A DNA stretch of 64,000 nt, taken from the NCBI GenBank assembly GCA_025517525.1, contig JAOPJZ010000005.1, forward strand, positions 124,001 through 188,000, written 5' to 3'. Shown here in pieces: positions 1 to 9,076 of the stretch (the stretch's first letter is position 1; the number at the start of each line of letters is the position of its first letter). The position numbers and the translations under genes were made by a program. Source of the DNA: Natronosalvus hydrolyticus. Lineage in GTDB: Archaea; Halobacteriota; Halobacteria; Halobacteriales; Natrialbaceae. The notes beneath the pieces were generated by a model that did no database searches, was not told the origin of the DNA, and saw only the letters and a list, made by a program, of their open reading frames with translations.

Positions 1-241
1 GAACGTTTGCGAACTGGTTCGACCACTGCATTAGTTCCCAAAACGTAATTCGCTCGCGCTCGCCGTCCCGACCGACGAAGAATAAGGCAACAGTGCCACG
101 TTTCGTCGCGTGACGGTCACAGACTTCGTGGGCTATATTGATCTCGTCAGGAGCGTCCCAGTCAGCATCGGCGTAGATGTTCTCCCACTCGAACACATCG
201 TACAGTCCGTCGTAATTCGCGAGATTCGGGGTCTTGCCCAT
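1..241 (-). CDS. AMP-forming acyl-CoA/acetate-CoA ligase, N-terminal fragment
   Basis: Only the first 80 codons lie in the window; the gene runs off the left edge. It starts at an ATG (241..239) and reads MGKTPNLANYDG, then DEINIAHEVCDRHA and ITFWELMQWSNQFANV. These match the N-terminal region of AMP-forming acyl-CoA synthetases, where 'iNvAy..vDRHa' and 'tyrELl..vNrfAn' are typical. Such enzymes activate a carboxylate with ATP to an acyl-adenylate and then to an acyl-CoA in the cytoplasm. The adenylation signature is outside the window, so the substrate (acetate, propionate or medium chain) cannot be stated. Confidence 0.75.
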   Translation of the reverse strand, partial: MGKTPNLANYDGLYDVFEWENIYADADWDAPDEINIAHEVCDRHATKRGTVALFFVGRDGERERITFWELMQWSNQFANV

Positions 242-302
242 ACTGCTCTGATTCGACGGCTGGATTCATAATTCGGTGGCTCTGTTAAACTCAGTCAACG
301 AA

Positions 303-360
303 CACCGTTGTCTTGGTCGATAGGGGTCACCGCGTCCCAAGACAGTGTCTGTCGAGTGCT
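303..360. repeat. Intergenic inverted repeat (hairpin)
   Basis: TGTCTTGG (309..316) and CCAAGACA (347..354) are perfect 8-bp arms. With a short bulge the stem extends outward by about four pairs (ACAC/GTGT). The hairpin lies between the start of the acyl-CoA ligase fragment and the stop of the HEAT-repeat gene, both on the minus strand, so it could terminate the upstream ligase's neighbour or be a remnant of a small mobile hairpin. No second copy was found in the window. Confidence 0.35.
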
Positions 361-425
361 GTATTTTGAACAGTAGAGTCAACTCCCATTGACGCAAAAG
401 CGTCGCTCGAGGCTCGGCAGTCAAA

Positions 426-1469
426 TCACTTCACTCGAGTCGTCGCCCAGGCCGCCACCGAGCGAACCCCCTCGTCGGGATCATCGTCTGCCATCAATTG
501 CAATTGTGTCAGGGCCACCGTCGCCTCGAGGTGGCCAAGTGCCTTACACGCGTTTCGCCGCACGATCGGTGACGGATCATCCAGTAACTCGACGAGTGCC
601 GGGATCGCCTCCTCGGTTGCCTCGCTATCGTCGACAGCAACGTGCAACAGCGCTGCTGCAGCGTTACCGGAGAGATACTCGTCGTCGGTGTGGAGACAGG
701 TAACGAGAACCGGGACGTGATCGCGGAGGGCAGTCGGATACTCCGTGGCGATGTCTCCGAGGAGTCCAACAGCGTTCGCACGGACTTTCGTTTGCGCGTC
801 TGATTCAGCGATCTCGGCGAGCGTCTCAGTTGGCGACGTCCCAATGGCCGGATACGCGGATACGACCGCTCCGAGCGTGGAGAGTGCGTTCGTCTGGTAC
901 GCGTGGTCTCGATCCGTGAGACCGTCGATCAGTTGCGGCACCACCGGTTTCACCTCCTCTGGATACTCGTGAGCGATGCCGGAGAGGATGTACACCGCGT
1001 TCGTGCGTATTTGATCGTTCTCCGCATCCAGGAGCGTCGAAAGCGTCGGGACGAGATCCACAAACTCGCCTGGAGCCGTGGCGACCAGTTCGACGCAACA
1101 ACCGGTGGCCGCCTGGGTGACATCGGACGGCTTCGTCGAGACGTGATCGACAATATCGTTTCGGAGTTCGAGTACCGTTTCCGCGTCGTTCATTGCCAGT
1201 TGGCGGAGACACCGGAGGACGAGCGCGGTCTCGAGAGAGGGTCGACCGAGTAACCGATCGAGATCCGCGACGTACGCCGCCCCGACATCGTCGCGGACTC
1301 GAGCCACGTTGAGCAACGCAACGATCGCCGCTCCGTGGGCAGCGGGCGGAGCGAGCGGGTTCGAGAGAATCTCAGCCACCTCGTCAGGATCGACCTCCAT
1401 CGGATCCGTCAGTGCCTGATGCCGAAGCTCCGTCGCCCGTTCGGCAATCCCGCCGTCTGACTCGTTCAT
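426..1469 (-). CDS. HEAT-repeat protein
   Basis: A 347-aa acidic, all-helical protein built of roughly 35-40 residue HEAT repeats. Repeated units such as VPQLIDGLTDRDHAYQTNAL, VPVLVTCLHTDDEYLSGNA and IPALVELLDDPSPIVRRNA carry the usual Pro near the first helix and D-x-x-x-R-x-x-A in the second. No catalytic motif, signal peptide or membrane segment is seen, so it is probably a cytoplasmic protein-protein scaffold. I chose the ATG at 1469 (MNESDGG) rather than an upstream one, because the extra 16 residues would be hydrophobic and unlike the rest. The partner is unknown. It stands alone between an acyl-CoA ligase and an amidase. Confidence 0.8.
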   Translation of the reverse strand: MNESDGGIAERATELRHQALTDPMEVDPDEVAEILSNPLAPPAAHGAAIVALLNVARVRDDVGAAYVADLDRLLGRPSLETALVLRCLRQLAMNDAETVLELRNDIVDHVSTKPSDVTQAATGCCVELVATAPGEFVDLVPTLSTLLDAENDQIRTNAVYILSGIAHEYPEEVKPVVPQLIDGLTDRDHAYQTNALSTLGAVVSAYPAIGTSPTETLAEIAESDAQTKVRANAVGLLGDIATEYPTALRDHVPVLVTCLHTDDEYLSGNAAAALLHVAVDDSEATEEAIPALVELLDDPSPIVRRNACKALGHLEATVALTQLQLMADDDPDEGVRSVAAWATTRVK

Positions 1470-1890
1470 TGGGTATGGCTTTATCAGCAACAGCAATAAA
1501 GAAAATGTCATATTCAAATACAGACGTGCAATACTCGTTGGAAGGGTCTGCTAGTAGCCTCGGAATGGTGAATTCGATACAGTGGTGAACCGATTCACGC
1601 CTGTTGCTCCCCGATCCCACTTGAGCGCTTACGAACTTCTCGAACGGTCGCCGACGTCGAGTTCGAACAGCGAGACGACATCGGTCGTTGGCTAGTGTTC
1701 GATCGACGCGTGGAGCGCCTGAAACGTTACGAGCCCGGTTCGATTGCGCTCAAGTGCGTTCGATGGAGTCATGTCGATACCGTGACCGGGAAAACGCTAG
1801 TGGCGAGGTTCCGTGATTCAGTCCAACCGAGCACAACTATATCCTCCCGCCGTACGATGCTCCACAGAAGACCACCCAGAGTACCACCCT
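1470..1890. other. Gene-free divergent intergenic region
   Basis: About 420 bases between the divergent HEAT-repeat and amidase genes. No convincing coding frame is visible. A TATA-like stretch (ctatatcc near 1837..1844) lies about 50 nt before the amidase ATG and could serve it. The AT-rich stretch around 1490..1530 is a plausible promoter for the HEAT-repeat gene. CTAG, a rare tetramer in haloarchaea, occurs near 1550, 1692 and 1798. Confidence 0.4.
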
Positions 1891-3411
1891 ATGTCAACAC
1901 GACCATCCGACTCGTTCGATCTCGTCGAAGCGTCGATAGCCGACATACACGCGGCCATGGAAGTGGATCGAGTGACTGCGACAGCACTCGTTGATCGATA
2001 TCTCGAGCGAATCGACACGTTCGACGACGACTTGAACGCGATCCTGACGGTGAACGACGGCGCTCTCCAGCGTGCCCGCCAGCTCGACGCCCACTTCGCC
2101 AGCGATGGGCTCGTCGGCCCCCTCCACGGCATTCCCGTCCTCCTCAAAGACAACCACGATACCCACGATATGCCGACTACGGCAGGATCGGTGGCACTCC
2201 AGGAGTCCGCGCCGCCGCGAGACGCGTTCGTCGTTCGCCAACTCCGAGACGCCGGGGCTGTCGTCATCGCCAAGGCGAATCTCCAGGAACTCTCGTTCGG
2301 CGTGGATACGATTAGCTCACTGGGCGGGGCAACGCGAAACGCCTACGATCTCGAGCGCCGACCGTCAGGATCCAGCGGCGGAACGGCCGCCGCCATCGCC
2401 GCGAATCTGGGTGCGATCGGCATGGGAACCGATACCTGCTCGTCCATCCGGTCACCGGCCGCATTCAACTGCCTCGTCGGGATCCGTCCGACCAGGGGGT
2501 TGTGTAGCCGAACCGGTATCGTGCCCCTCTGCGGAACGCAGGACACAGCGGGCCCGATCACCCGAACCGTCGAAGATGCCGCCCGGACGCTCGACGTCAT
2601 AGCCGGGTACGACCCCGAGGATCCAGTCACGTCTCGAGGCGCTAGCCACCCTCCGACAGAGGGATACGTCGCCGCTCTCGATGCGACCGCTCTGAACGGT
2701 GCACGAATCGGCGTCGCTCGACAGTTCTTCGGCCTCCAGGCAGACGAGAGCGCCTCCGAGGCTGACGCCGAGGCGGTGACGACCGTCCTCGAGGGCGCGC
2801 TCGAAGCAATGGCGGCCGCTGGGGCGACCATTATTGATCCGGTCGACATCGTCGATATTGATTATCTCAAAAGCGCTCGAGTCCTCCGCTACGAGTTCGC
2901 TCGTGACTTCGACGCCTACCTCTCCGAACTCGGGGACGCAGCACCGCACGACTCGCTGGCCGAGGTCGTCAGCACTGGAAAAATCGCCCCTGCAATCGAA
3001 TCCAGATTCGAAGAGACCGACATTCTGGGCGTTGACGCCGACGCGGTAGATCGGAACGTCGACTACCTCAGACGACTCGTCCGAAGAGAACAGCTCACAG
3101 AGACCACGCTCTCGACGCTTATCGAGCACGACCTCGACGCCTTGTTGTACCCACCGTCGACGATCCCACCGGTCAGGATTCCGGATCACCAGCCGTTCGA
3201 CGAGATGAACTGCGAGTTATCCGCGCACACGGGACTGCCCGCGGTCGTCGTCCCCGCTGGATTCACTGCCGACGGGCTCCCAGTCGGCCTCGAACTACTC
3301 GGTGGCCCGTTCGACGAACCCAAATTACTCAGCTTCGCGTACGCGTTCGAGCAGACGACTACCCATCGTCGGCCACCAGCCCAGTTTGGAGAACTCGATC
3401 GTCGGGATTGA
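1891..3411 (+). CDS. Amidase (amidase-signature family)
   Basis: A 506-aa soluble amidase-signature hydrolase that cleaves a C-N amide bond to acid plus ammonia or amine. The Ser-cisSer-Lys triad is visible: Lys86 in LLKDNHDT, cis-Ser161 in GSSGGTAAA and nucleophile Ser185 in DTCSSIRSPA. The 75- and 24-residue spacings are the same as in FAAH (142/217/241). The nucleophile loop reads DTCSSIR instead of the usual DTGGSIR. The ATG at 1891 starts MSTRPSDSFD; upstream in-frame codons give an unlikely N-terminus. It is neither GatA nor an acylamidase by any motif I can see, so the substrate is open. It converges on the creatininase-family gene 56 bp downstream. Confidence 0.88.
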   Translation: MSTRPSDSFDLVEASIADIHAAMEVDRVTATALVDRYLERIDTFDDDLNAILTVNDGALQRARQLDAHFASDGLVGPLHGIPVLLKDNHDTHDMPTTAGSVALQESAPPRDAFVVRQLRDAGAVVIAKANLQELSFGVDTISSLGGATRNAYDLERRPSGSSGGTAAAIAANLGAIGMGTDTCSSIRSPAAFNCLVGIRPTRGLCSRTGIVPLCGTQDTAGPITRTVEDAARTLDVIAGYDPEDPVTSRGASHPPTEGYVAALDATALNGARIGVARQFFGLQADESASEADAEAVTTVLEGALEAMAAAGATIIDPVDIVDIDYLKSARVLRYEFARDFDAYLSELGDAAPHDSLAEVVSTGKIAPAIESRFEETDILGVDADAVDRNVDYLRRLVRREQLTETTLSTLIEHDLDALLYPPSTIPPVRIPDHQPFDEMNCELSAHTGLPAVVVPAGFTADGLPVGLELLGGPFDEPKLLSFAYAFEQTTTHRRPPAQFGELDRRD

Positions 3412-3467
3412 TCGCTGGGTGAGGGAGCGTTCGGTTCGCACAGTAGTTCCCGTGTATGCGTCAACGG

Positions 3468-4292
3468 TTACTCCGCGGCAGACGCATTGGAAACAGGGCC
3501 GGCTGGCATCAGTTCGTCAAACTCCTGACTGTGGATCCACTCACACAACTCCACCAATTGGGCACACGCAGCGTCGAACAACTGCTCGCCCTTCTCTTTC
3601 GAAGCGTCTGACGGATCACCGAAACTACCGGTTTCTGCATTCCCGACTGCATCGTAAAACGTTCGGGCACCGTTCTGGTGGGTCTGGACGTCGGCAAGGT
3701 CGACACACCCGGTCTCTTTGGCCTCCTCGAGTTGTTCCGCTCTGACGTTCTCCGTGAGGTACCACACCATCGATGTTTCCTTCGGCCCTGCGTGAGGGCC
3801 GTTCTGCTCGAACAGCTCCGTCACTAGCTCTGGAATGCTCTCATCCCACATCCACTCGATGGCGTATGCGACTTCATCTTCGTACAGCCGACGTCCCACT
3901 TCGCGTAGATGTGGAACGTTCCCACCGTGAGCATTCACGTAGACGATTCGATCGACCCCGTGGTAGGCGAGGTTCCTCGAGAGACTTTCGACGTAGGATC
4001 GAAACGCAGGCGCATCGACCCACATCGTCCCCGGAAACTGGCGGTGATGAGAGCTGACACCAATATTGATAGTGGGCGTGCACAGGTAGTCCGCTCGAGT
4101 GGCCGCTTCCCGAGCAAGACCCTCTGCGATGATGTGATCGGTCCCTTCGGGGAGGTGGACGCCGTGTTGTTCCGTCGACCCAATCGGGACAATCGCTAGT
4201 GACTTCTCGTCGAAATACGACTCGAGTTCGGGCCACGTGTAATCTGCAAGATACATGTCCTTCTGCATACTATCCGAATGATGAATAGTCAT
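3468..4292 (-). CDS. Creatininase-family amidohydrolase
   Basis: A 274-aa member of the creatininase/creatinine amidohydrolase fold, a two-metal enzyme hydrolysing cyclic or formyl amides. Metal ligand motifs are present: GSTEQHGVHLPEGTD (Glu, His, Asp) and NAHGGN (His), followed by HAGPKETSMV where the last Glu ligand is expected. Archaeal relatives include ArfB-type 2-amino-5-formylaminopyrimidine amide hydrolase as well as catabolic enzymes, so the name does not prove creatinine as substrate. An alternative ATG at 4268 (MQKDMYLADYTW) would remove eight residues of doubtful value. The neighbouring amidase and SMP-30 lactonase suggest a small catabolic cluster. The upstream side carries an 84-bp hairpin element. 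Confidence 0.85.
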   Translation of the reverse strand: MTIHHSDSMQKDMYLADYTWPELESYFDEKSLAIVPIGSTEQHGVHLPEGTDHIIAEGLAREAATRADYLCTPTINIGVSSHHRQFPGTMWVDAPAFRSYVESLSRNLAYHGVDRIVYVNAHGGNVPHLREVGRRLYEDEVAYAIEWMWDESIPELVTELFEQNGPHAGPKETSMVWYLTENVRAEQLEEAKETGCVDLADVQTHQNGARTFYDAVGNAETGSFGDPSDASKEKGEQLFDAACAQLVELCEWIHSQEFDELMPAGPVSNASAAE

Positions 4293-4355
4293 TCGACGGT
4301 ATCACATCAGATTGCTCGCTCGCTGCCCAGTACCGCTTCGTTCGATCGCCGATTC

Positions 4356-4439
4356 TATAGTAACAATTGGAACAATTTACACACCTATCGCGACGCTATC
4401 TTGCGATGGGATGTACAATGACTTTCAATGGCTACGATA
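4356..4439. mobile_element. 84-bp palindromic hairpin element, family I (copy 1)
   Basis: Runs from TATAGTAACAATTGG to CAATGGCTACGATA and folds on itself. The inner stem is CTATCG/CGATGG around a loop with GACGCTATCTTG. A second copy of the same length is at 13455..13538. It lies between the divergently placed 3' end of the SMP-30 gene and the 5' end of the creatininase-family gene. No transposase is in the element, so it looks like a MITE or other short palindromic repeat. This copy has lost more of its terminal symmetry than the other. Confidence 0.75.
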
Positions 4440-4652
4440 ATGTGGGCAATCACTTCACCACAACCACCACCTCTCTCACAGACGTATCTGGCGAAACGAT
4501 GAACGAAATCTAACTGCGGTTGTGTCACGTCCACGTTCGAAAATTGATTGATCAGGGAGTCGTTGATTACGATCACGAGCGTCGACTGGTGAGCGCGACA
4601 CCACAACTTGACCAGCCACAACCGTACATGGCGACGACTGTTAAGAGAGAGT

Positions 4653-5531
4653 TTACTCGAGCGCCAATCGTGACCTAAATTCGGGAACGCCCGCCACGTC
4701 GACAGCTGCTCGAAAGAGCGACCCTGCTGGCGAGGGGTCAGCACCGTCGTGACCTTTGGCAGTCGTCACGTAGAGTTGCTGGTAGTCGTCCCCGCCGAAG
4801 GTAACGCTCGAGGCCTTCGGTGCAGGGACGTCGATTCGGTCGACTTCCGTACCGTCGGGCGCGTGGCGAACGACGCTGTGGCCGTTCCAGCGCGCCGACC
4901 AGACGAACCCCTCCTCGTCAACGGTGAGGCCGTCGGGTACGCCGTCGTCCTCGGCAGCCACCACGAACGTTTCTTTTCCGGAGATATTGCCGGTCGATCG
5001 GTCGTACTCGAAGCGGTGAATCGTCCTCGCTTCTGATTCGGTAACGTACATCGATTCCCCATCCGGGCTGAACCCCATGCCGTTCGGAATGTCGTACCCC
5101 TCCTTGTCGGCGAGTACGTACGTTCCGTCGGTGTCGATTCGGTAGAGGGTCCCCGGATCGGATTCGGTGGGCATCGTTCCGGCAAATACTCGCCCCTCAG
5201 GATCGGCTATCACGTCGTTAAAGCGCGAGTCCTCCTCTCCAGGGATGGCATCAATCAGGTACTCGAGATCGGCCTCACTCCCGTCGCCATCCCAGAGGGC
5301 CACGCCGCCGGACTCGAGGAAGAGCGCGAGCGATCCATCGGCTTGAATCGTAAAACCGCCCACCGGCCGCTCGAGCGACAGTACTCGTCTGCTTTCGTCC
5401 GTCACCGGATCGTACGTGTAGAGCTGTCCCGACGGGATATCGACCCAGTAGAGAAGCGATTCGTCGGGGTGCCAGAGCGGGCCTTCGCCGACTCGGTGGT
5501 CGTGGTCCGCGGCCAGTTTCGCTCGCGTCAT
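4653..5531 (-). CDS. SMP-30/gluconolactonase/LRE family protein
   Basis: A 292-aa six-bladed beta-propeller lactonase. Diagnostic stretches are GEGPLWHPDESLLYWVDI (Glu ligand in EGP), RFNDVIADPEGRVFAGTM (Asn ligand), PNGMGFSPDGESMYVTES (Asn) and PDGLTVDEEGFVWSARW (Asp). These are the divalent-metal ligands of regucalcin/gluconolactonase. The family opens sugar lactones made by sugar dehydrogenases in non-phosphorylative sugar pathways. The divergent Gfo/Idh/MocA oxidoreductase starts about 170 bp away and is a reasonable partner as the lactone-producing enzyme, although this pairing is inferred from position only. Confidence 0.88.
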   Translation of the reverse strand: MTRAKLAADHDHRVGEGPLWHPDESLLYWVDIPSGQLYTYDPVTDESRRVLSLERPVGGFTIQADGSLALFLESGGVALWDGDGSEADLEYLIDAIPGEEDSRFNDVIADPEGRVFAGTMPTESDPGTLYRIDTDGTYVLADKEGYDIPNGMGFSPDGESMYVTESEARTIHRFEYDRSTGNISGKETFVVAAEDDGVPDGLTVDEEGFVWSARWNGHSVVRHAPDGTEVDRIDVPAPKASSVTFGGDDYQQLYVTTAKGHDGADPSPAGSLFRAAVDVAGVPEFRSRLALE

Positions 5532-5704
5532 CGTTTAATCCCTCCTACTTGGCTTCCTCGGAAAGCGCTCAGATTCAGGCTTTCGCCCGGCGTACTCGAA
5601 CGGGATTGGAGCAACGGGCTGGATGGTTTTCGATCCATGTTCAGTGATCGAACGAACATAGCATAACCAGTTGGTTTTTGTACACAGCCACAGGGACCTG
5701 TGCT

Positions 5705-6796
5705 ATGACACGGACGATTTACTTTGTTGGTGCTGGAGCGACTGCACACAGACACGCGGAGGCACTCGAGCACCTACCCAGGGGTGATCGACCGGAGATT
5801 GCTGCAGCCGACCCGAACGGGGAAACGCTCGAGTCATTTTCCGATGTGGTTCCAGACGCTCGGCTGTACGATTCGAGCGAGGCCATGCTCGAGGAGCCAG
5901 TTCATCCGGACGACTTCGTTATCGTGTGTGCCCCGCCGTTCGTCCACCACAGTGAGACGCTGGCAGCGCTCGAGTCCGGACGGCACGTTCTCTGTGAGAA
6001 GCCGCTGGCGGTGACACAACCGGAGGCGGTCGATATGGTCGAGACCGCGAAAGCGAACGACCGGTTACTCGGTGCCTGTACCTGCCGACACTATGGGACA
6101 CCAGGAACGCGGCACGTCACAGAGTTAATCGCAGACGGGGCAATCGGCGATCCGTACCACGTCACCTGGGTACATCGTAGCCAACGCGGTCGGCCGGGAA
6201 TCGAGTACCAGCCGGCGTCCAAGTGGTTCCTCGACCGGTCGAAAAGCGGCGGCGGGATCGTCATGGACTGGGGACCGTACGACTTCGCAGCGCTGTACGA
6301 CCTTCTCTCACCCGACGTTGTTGCGGTCCGCGACGCGTGGACGGCCCAGCCCGAGACGGGTGTCGACCCCACTGATCTCACCTTCGACGTCGAGACCCAC
6401 GGTGGTGCGAGTCTGGTCTATCGAACCGGCACCGACGAGGTCAATGTCACGTACGAACGAGCCTCCGGAACACACGGTGAAGAACGGTGGGTCGCCGAAA
6501 TCGAGGGAACACGCGGTTCCATCCGTTGGGACTGGACCGATGTAGACGAGGCTGAGGTGACGCTCTCGAGCGACGACGACGGGACGGTAACCGAAGAGTC
6601 GACCACTGTTTCCGGGACCGAACCGTTCGGACCACACCAGCGACCACTCGTCTTCTTCGATCGGCGTATTCGCGGTGAGGACGCTCCAATCCTCACGAAC
6701 GAGGATGCCCTGTTCACGTTCTCGACAATCCAGGCGATCTACGATTGTGCGGCGTCCGGAGAGCCCCAAGAAGTCCGACCTCACGCCCTCGAGTGA
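5705..6796 (+). CDS. Gfo/Idh/MocA family oxidoreductase
   Basis: A 363-aa NAD(P)-dependent sugar or inositol dehydrogenase-like protein. The N-terminal Rossmann fold starts FVGAGATAHRHAEAL. The family hallmark CEKPLAVTQPEAV (EKP with the cofactor-proximal Lys) is near residue 100, followed by the alpha/beta dimerisation domain. CRHYGTPG and MDWGPYD lie where substrate-contacting residues usually sit. The ATG at 5705 gives MTRTIYFVGAG directly at the first beta strand. It is transcribed divergently from the SMP-30 lactonase, suggesting dehydrogenase plus lactonase in sugar oxidation. Substrate cannot be read from the sequence. Confidence 0.87.
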   Translation: MTRTIYFVGAGATAHRHAEALEHLPRGDRPEIAAADPNGETLESFSDVVPDARLYDSSEAMLEEPVHPDDFVIVCAPPFVHHSETLAALESGRHVLCEKPLAVTQPEAVDMVETAKANDRLLGACTCRHYGTPGTRHVTELIADGAIGDPYHVTWVHRSQRGRPGIEYQPASKWFLDRSKSGGGIVMDWGPYDFAALYDLLSPDVVAVRDAWTAQPETGVDPTDLTFDVETHGGASLVYRTGTDEVNVTYERASGTHGEERWVAEIEGTRGSIRWDWTDVDEAEVTLSSDDDGTVTEESTTVSGTEPFGPHQRPLVFFDRRIRGEDAPILTNEDALFTFSTIQAIYDCAASGEPQEVRPHALE

Positions 6797-7137
6797 GCAG
6801 GTCGTCGACTACCGATACGTCCTCCCGGAACTCAGATTCGTTGTACTCTTCGCTGGCGTCGTTCAGATTGGAGACGGGATCACTGGTCGCTCGACGGCGG
6901 CCAATTTGAGTAGAGAGAAATAGCAGAGACGCTCGAAGACCAGCTTTCAGTAGATTAGCTCCCACGTGAGATGGGGTATCCAGTTGTCAGCCTTTGTCCC
7001 AGTCTTTTTCCATGTGGAAGGGTCTCGCAGGCTTTCATCACCTCTGTGCTTTCAAAACCCTCTTTTCATTGCATTGAATAGTGACTTCGCAATCATGTGT
7101 GATGGGATTTTATGAGTAGGACGTTGTTTGTTACCAT
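6797..7137. other. Gene-free intergenic region
   Basis: About 340 bases after the Gfo/Idh/MocA gene. No coding frame with haloarchaeal composition is seen. The last 120 bases become AT-rich, and a tttatga motif at about 7109..7115, roughly 28 nt before the ATG of the HNH remnant, is a plausible promoter. Confidence 0.35.
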
Positions 7138-7628
7138 ATGGCACGTAAATTACCTACAGACTGGAGGAGTCGGCGAAAACGTGTCTTTGAGCGCGATAAT
7201 TTACGATGTTGGAACTGCGGTCGCTACCACGGAATGTCTGGAATGACGCTCCACGCCCATCACATCCGACCGCGCGAGCGGGGTGGCACGCACAAGGTTC
7301 GAAACCTCGTCACCGTCTGTGATCGGGCCATTATCAAATCCACGATGGTATCATTTCGAACCCTTCCCACGAAAATCCTCTCGACCGGGCCGTTGAGGCG
7401 GTGCACGGCATTGGTTGGCAGGTTCAAGAGCGAGTGGGAAAAGACGACATCGTCGAGATGGTGAAAACGCACTCGATCCCCTCAATGGATTCGCTGCAGG
7501 CGCATCTCAACCTCGTTGATCGCGCAGAGGATGTGGGTTTTGCGCCAAGAAGCCTCAGCGATATCGTTGGTGATCTACGCTCCCATGGGCAGACGGATTC
7601 CGCTGAGTGTAACGTGGTCGAGCCATAG
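7138..7628 (+). pseudogene. HNH endonuclease, frameshifted
   Basis: Frame 1 from the ATG at 7138 reads MARKLPTDWRSRRKRVFERD, a zinc CWNC knuckle, and the HNH core LHAHHIRPRERGGTHKVRNL followed by VTVCD. After CDR the frame breaks. One base is missing at about 7327: reading on in the next frame gives HYQIHDGIISNPSHENPLDR and then EAVHGIGWQVQERVGKDD to a stop at 7628. Restoring a single T would give CDRCHYQIH, the second CxxC knuckle and the catalytic distal His expected of the family. Either a recent inactivation or a sequencing error explains it. The reading frame after the break is otherwise open. Confidence 0.85.
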
Positions 7629-7674
7629 TTTGATATGAACGGCTCGAAATCGGAAGACAGCGTCGGGAAAAGGA

Positions 7675-7749
7675 TGCTCCGTCAGGGATTCGAACCCTGG
7701 TCATTGCCGTGAGAGGGCAATATGATTGGCCGGACTACACCAACGGAGC
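7675..7749 (-). tRNA. tRNA-Glu (anticodon CUC)
   Basis: Seventy-five bases on the minus strand. Acceptor arms GCTCCGT/ACGGAGC pair perfectly with discriminator A. The anticodon stem TTGCC/GGCAA encloses loop CTCTCAC, giving anticodon CUC, and the T arm contains GGTTCGAATCC. No intron and no encoded CCA are seen. The cognate glutamyl-tRNA synthetase lies at 26195..27913. Confidence 0.96.
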
Positions 7750-7843
7750 AGTAGTGCCGTTCGTGCTACGTTCTACGGTTGCCGGGAAAACCGTTTAAGC
7801 GTTCCGTTTCGGAAACGGAGTGTCCGTCTTTCGCACACTCGAG

Positions 7844-9076
7844 TCACTCTTCGAACGGAGACCGAGCGGCTTCCGGTTCGAACCCATCCAGACTGATAAT
7901 GTTCTCTCGGCCAACCCGAAGTTTGCTGATGGTCCCTTCGGATTCCATCTCCGAGAGCAACATACTGACCTTGGATTTCGACCAGCCGGTTTCGTCGACG
8001 ATGTTGACCTGTTTCATTCGGCCACCGTTTTCACGGATCAGGGAGACGACACGGTCTTCGTCACTCAGCAGTTCCGCATCGGTGATCGGATCGGCGGCAC
8101 CCGTCTGTGCTCCATCGGAGGACTCTGCAACCGCTTCCTCCTCCGATTCGGTCTCGGTTGCCGTCGAGGAACCCTGTCGATATCGATAGATGCCAACGCT
8201 CACAGCCGCTATCAAAACGACCAGTATGGCCCCGAGTAGCCAGCTCGAGGCACCGTTCCCGACGGTCTCCCCCAGCGTACTGAGTGTGCCACCAGACTCA
8301 GAGGGTGTATCTCGTTCGAGGACCACTCGCGGTTGGCCATCGAGGAACTGCTTGCTGCCGGACCAGGTAATCGAGTTGCTGTCCTCGAGTGAGGCCCCGG
8401 TGACCTGTCCCTCAGGCTGGACGCTGGTAAACGTAAGGTCGTCGTCCGCTTCGACAACTAGCGTCTGCTCGGAGGTGATGTAATACCCGCCATCGAAAAC
8501 GTCGCCGACGATAATCTCGTCGTCCGAAACGACCGCAAAGCCTTCCCAGGTAAAGGACATCTCGACGACGCCTCGAGTGTTAAATCGCTGTTCGATCGTG
8601 GCCGACCGGTTAAAATCAGTGGCGGCCATCTCCCTGTCGGTGACGTCGCTACCGAGCTCGGTGAGTGCTTCGGCCTGATTAACGAAGTCGGTGTACAGTT
8701 CGGTCTCTTCGTCTTCGAACTCCTCGGCGAAGGCTTCGAACTGCGATTCTTCGTCGCTCGACGAGAGGATCCGTTCGTGACGGAACGTCCAGGTCGCATC
8801 GCCGTTACTGTGGACAGTTATCGTGTAGGTCGTGGTGTCGAACTCACGCGTGGTGAGATACGTCCGCGACTCGAGGTGGTGACGGTCAGTCGGTGACTCG
8901 AAAGTGGCAGTCGAGTCGAGTCGATCGTTCGACTCGTCAACAACCCCCGTGTCGCCGAGCGAGGCGTCAACGCCGGCACCAGTCCCGTCGGCTGCGAGCA
9001 TGGGTCCGCTCGCCACGAGGAGTCCGAACGTGATGAAAATCACAATAGTGCCTATTGTGAGTGCCGGCCTGTGCAT
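7844..9076 (-). CDS. Membrane-anchored protein with C-terminal winged helix
   Basis: A 410-aa protein. An N-terminal hydrophobic segment (about residues 5-28, TIGTIVIFITFGLLVASG) acts as signal peptide or anchor. A roughly 240-residue beta-rich acidic domain follows, predicted outside the cell. A single transmembrane helix near residues 275-297 (WLLGAILVVLIAAVSVGIY) leads to an acidic linker and a cytoplasmic winged helix of about 60 residues (MKQVNIVDETGWSKSKVSML). The layout suggests that an extracytoplasmic signal is passed to a DNA-binding domain. This family recurs in haloarchaea but its function is not established. It is divergent from the MBL-fold hydrolase gene, with about 140 bp between starts. 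Confidence 0.8.
   Translation of the reverse strand: MHRPALTIGTIVIFITFGLLVASGPMLAADGTGAGVDASLGDTGVVDESNDRLDSTATFESPTDRHHLESRTYLTTREFDTTTYTITVHSNGDATWTFRHERILSSSDEESQFEAFAEEFEDEETELYTDFVNQAEALTELGSDVTDREMAATDFNRSATIEQRFNTRGVVEMSFTWEGFAVVSDDEIIVGDVFDGGYYITSEQTLVVEADDDLTFTSVQPEGQVTGASLEDSNSITWSGSKQFLDGQPRVVLERDTPSESGGTLSTLGETVGNGASSWLLGAILVVLIAAVSVGIYRYRQGSSTATETESEEEAVAESSDGAQTGAADPITDAELLSDEDRVVSLIRENGGRMKQVNIVDETGWSKSKVSMLLSEMESEGTISKLRVGRENIISLDGFEPEAARSPFEE

Noticed and set aside
265..290. GGCTCTGTTAAACTC resembles the end of an IS6-type element
   Set aside because: Only one end is seen and no transposase or second terminus is nearby.
4385..4744. A 119-codon minus-strand frame after the SMP-30 gene
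   Set aside because: It spans a hairpin element and overlaps the 3' end of the SMP-30 gene; no family resemblance.
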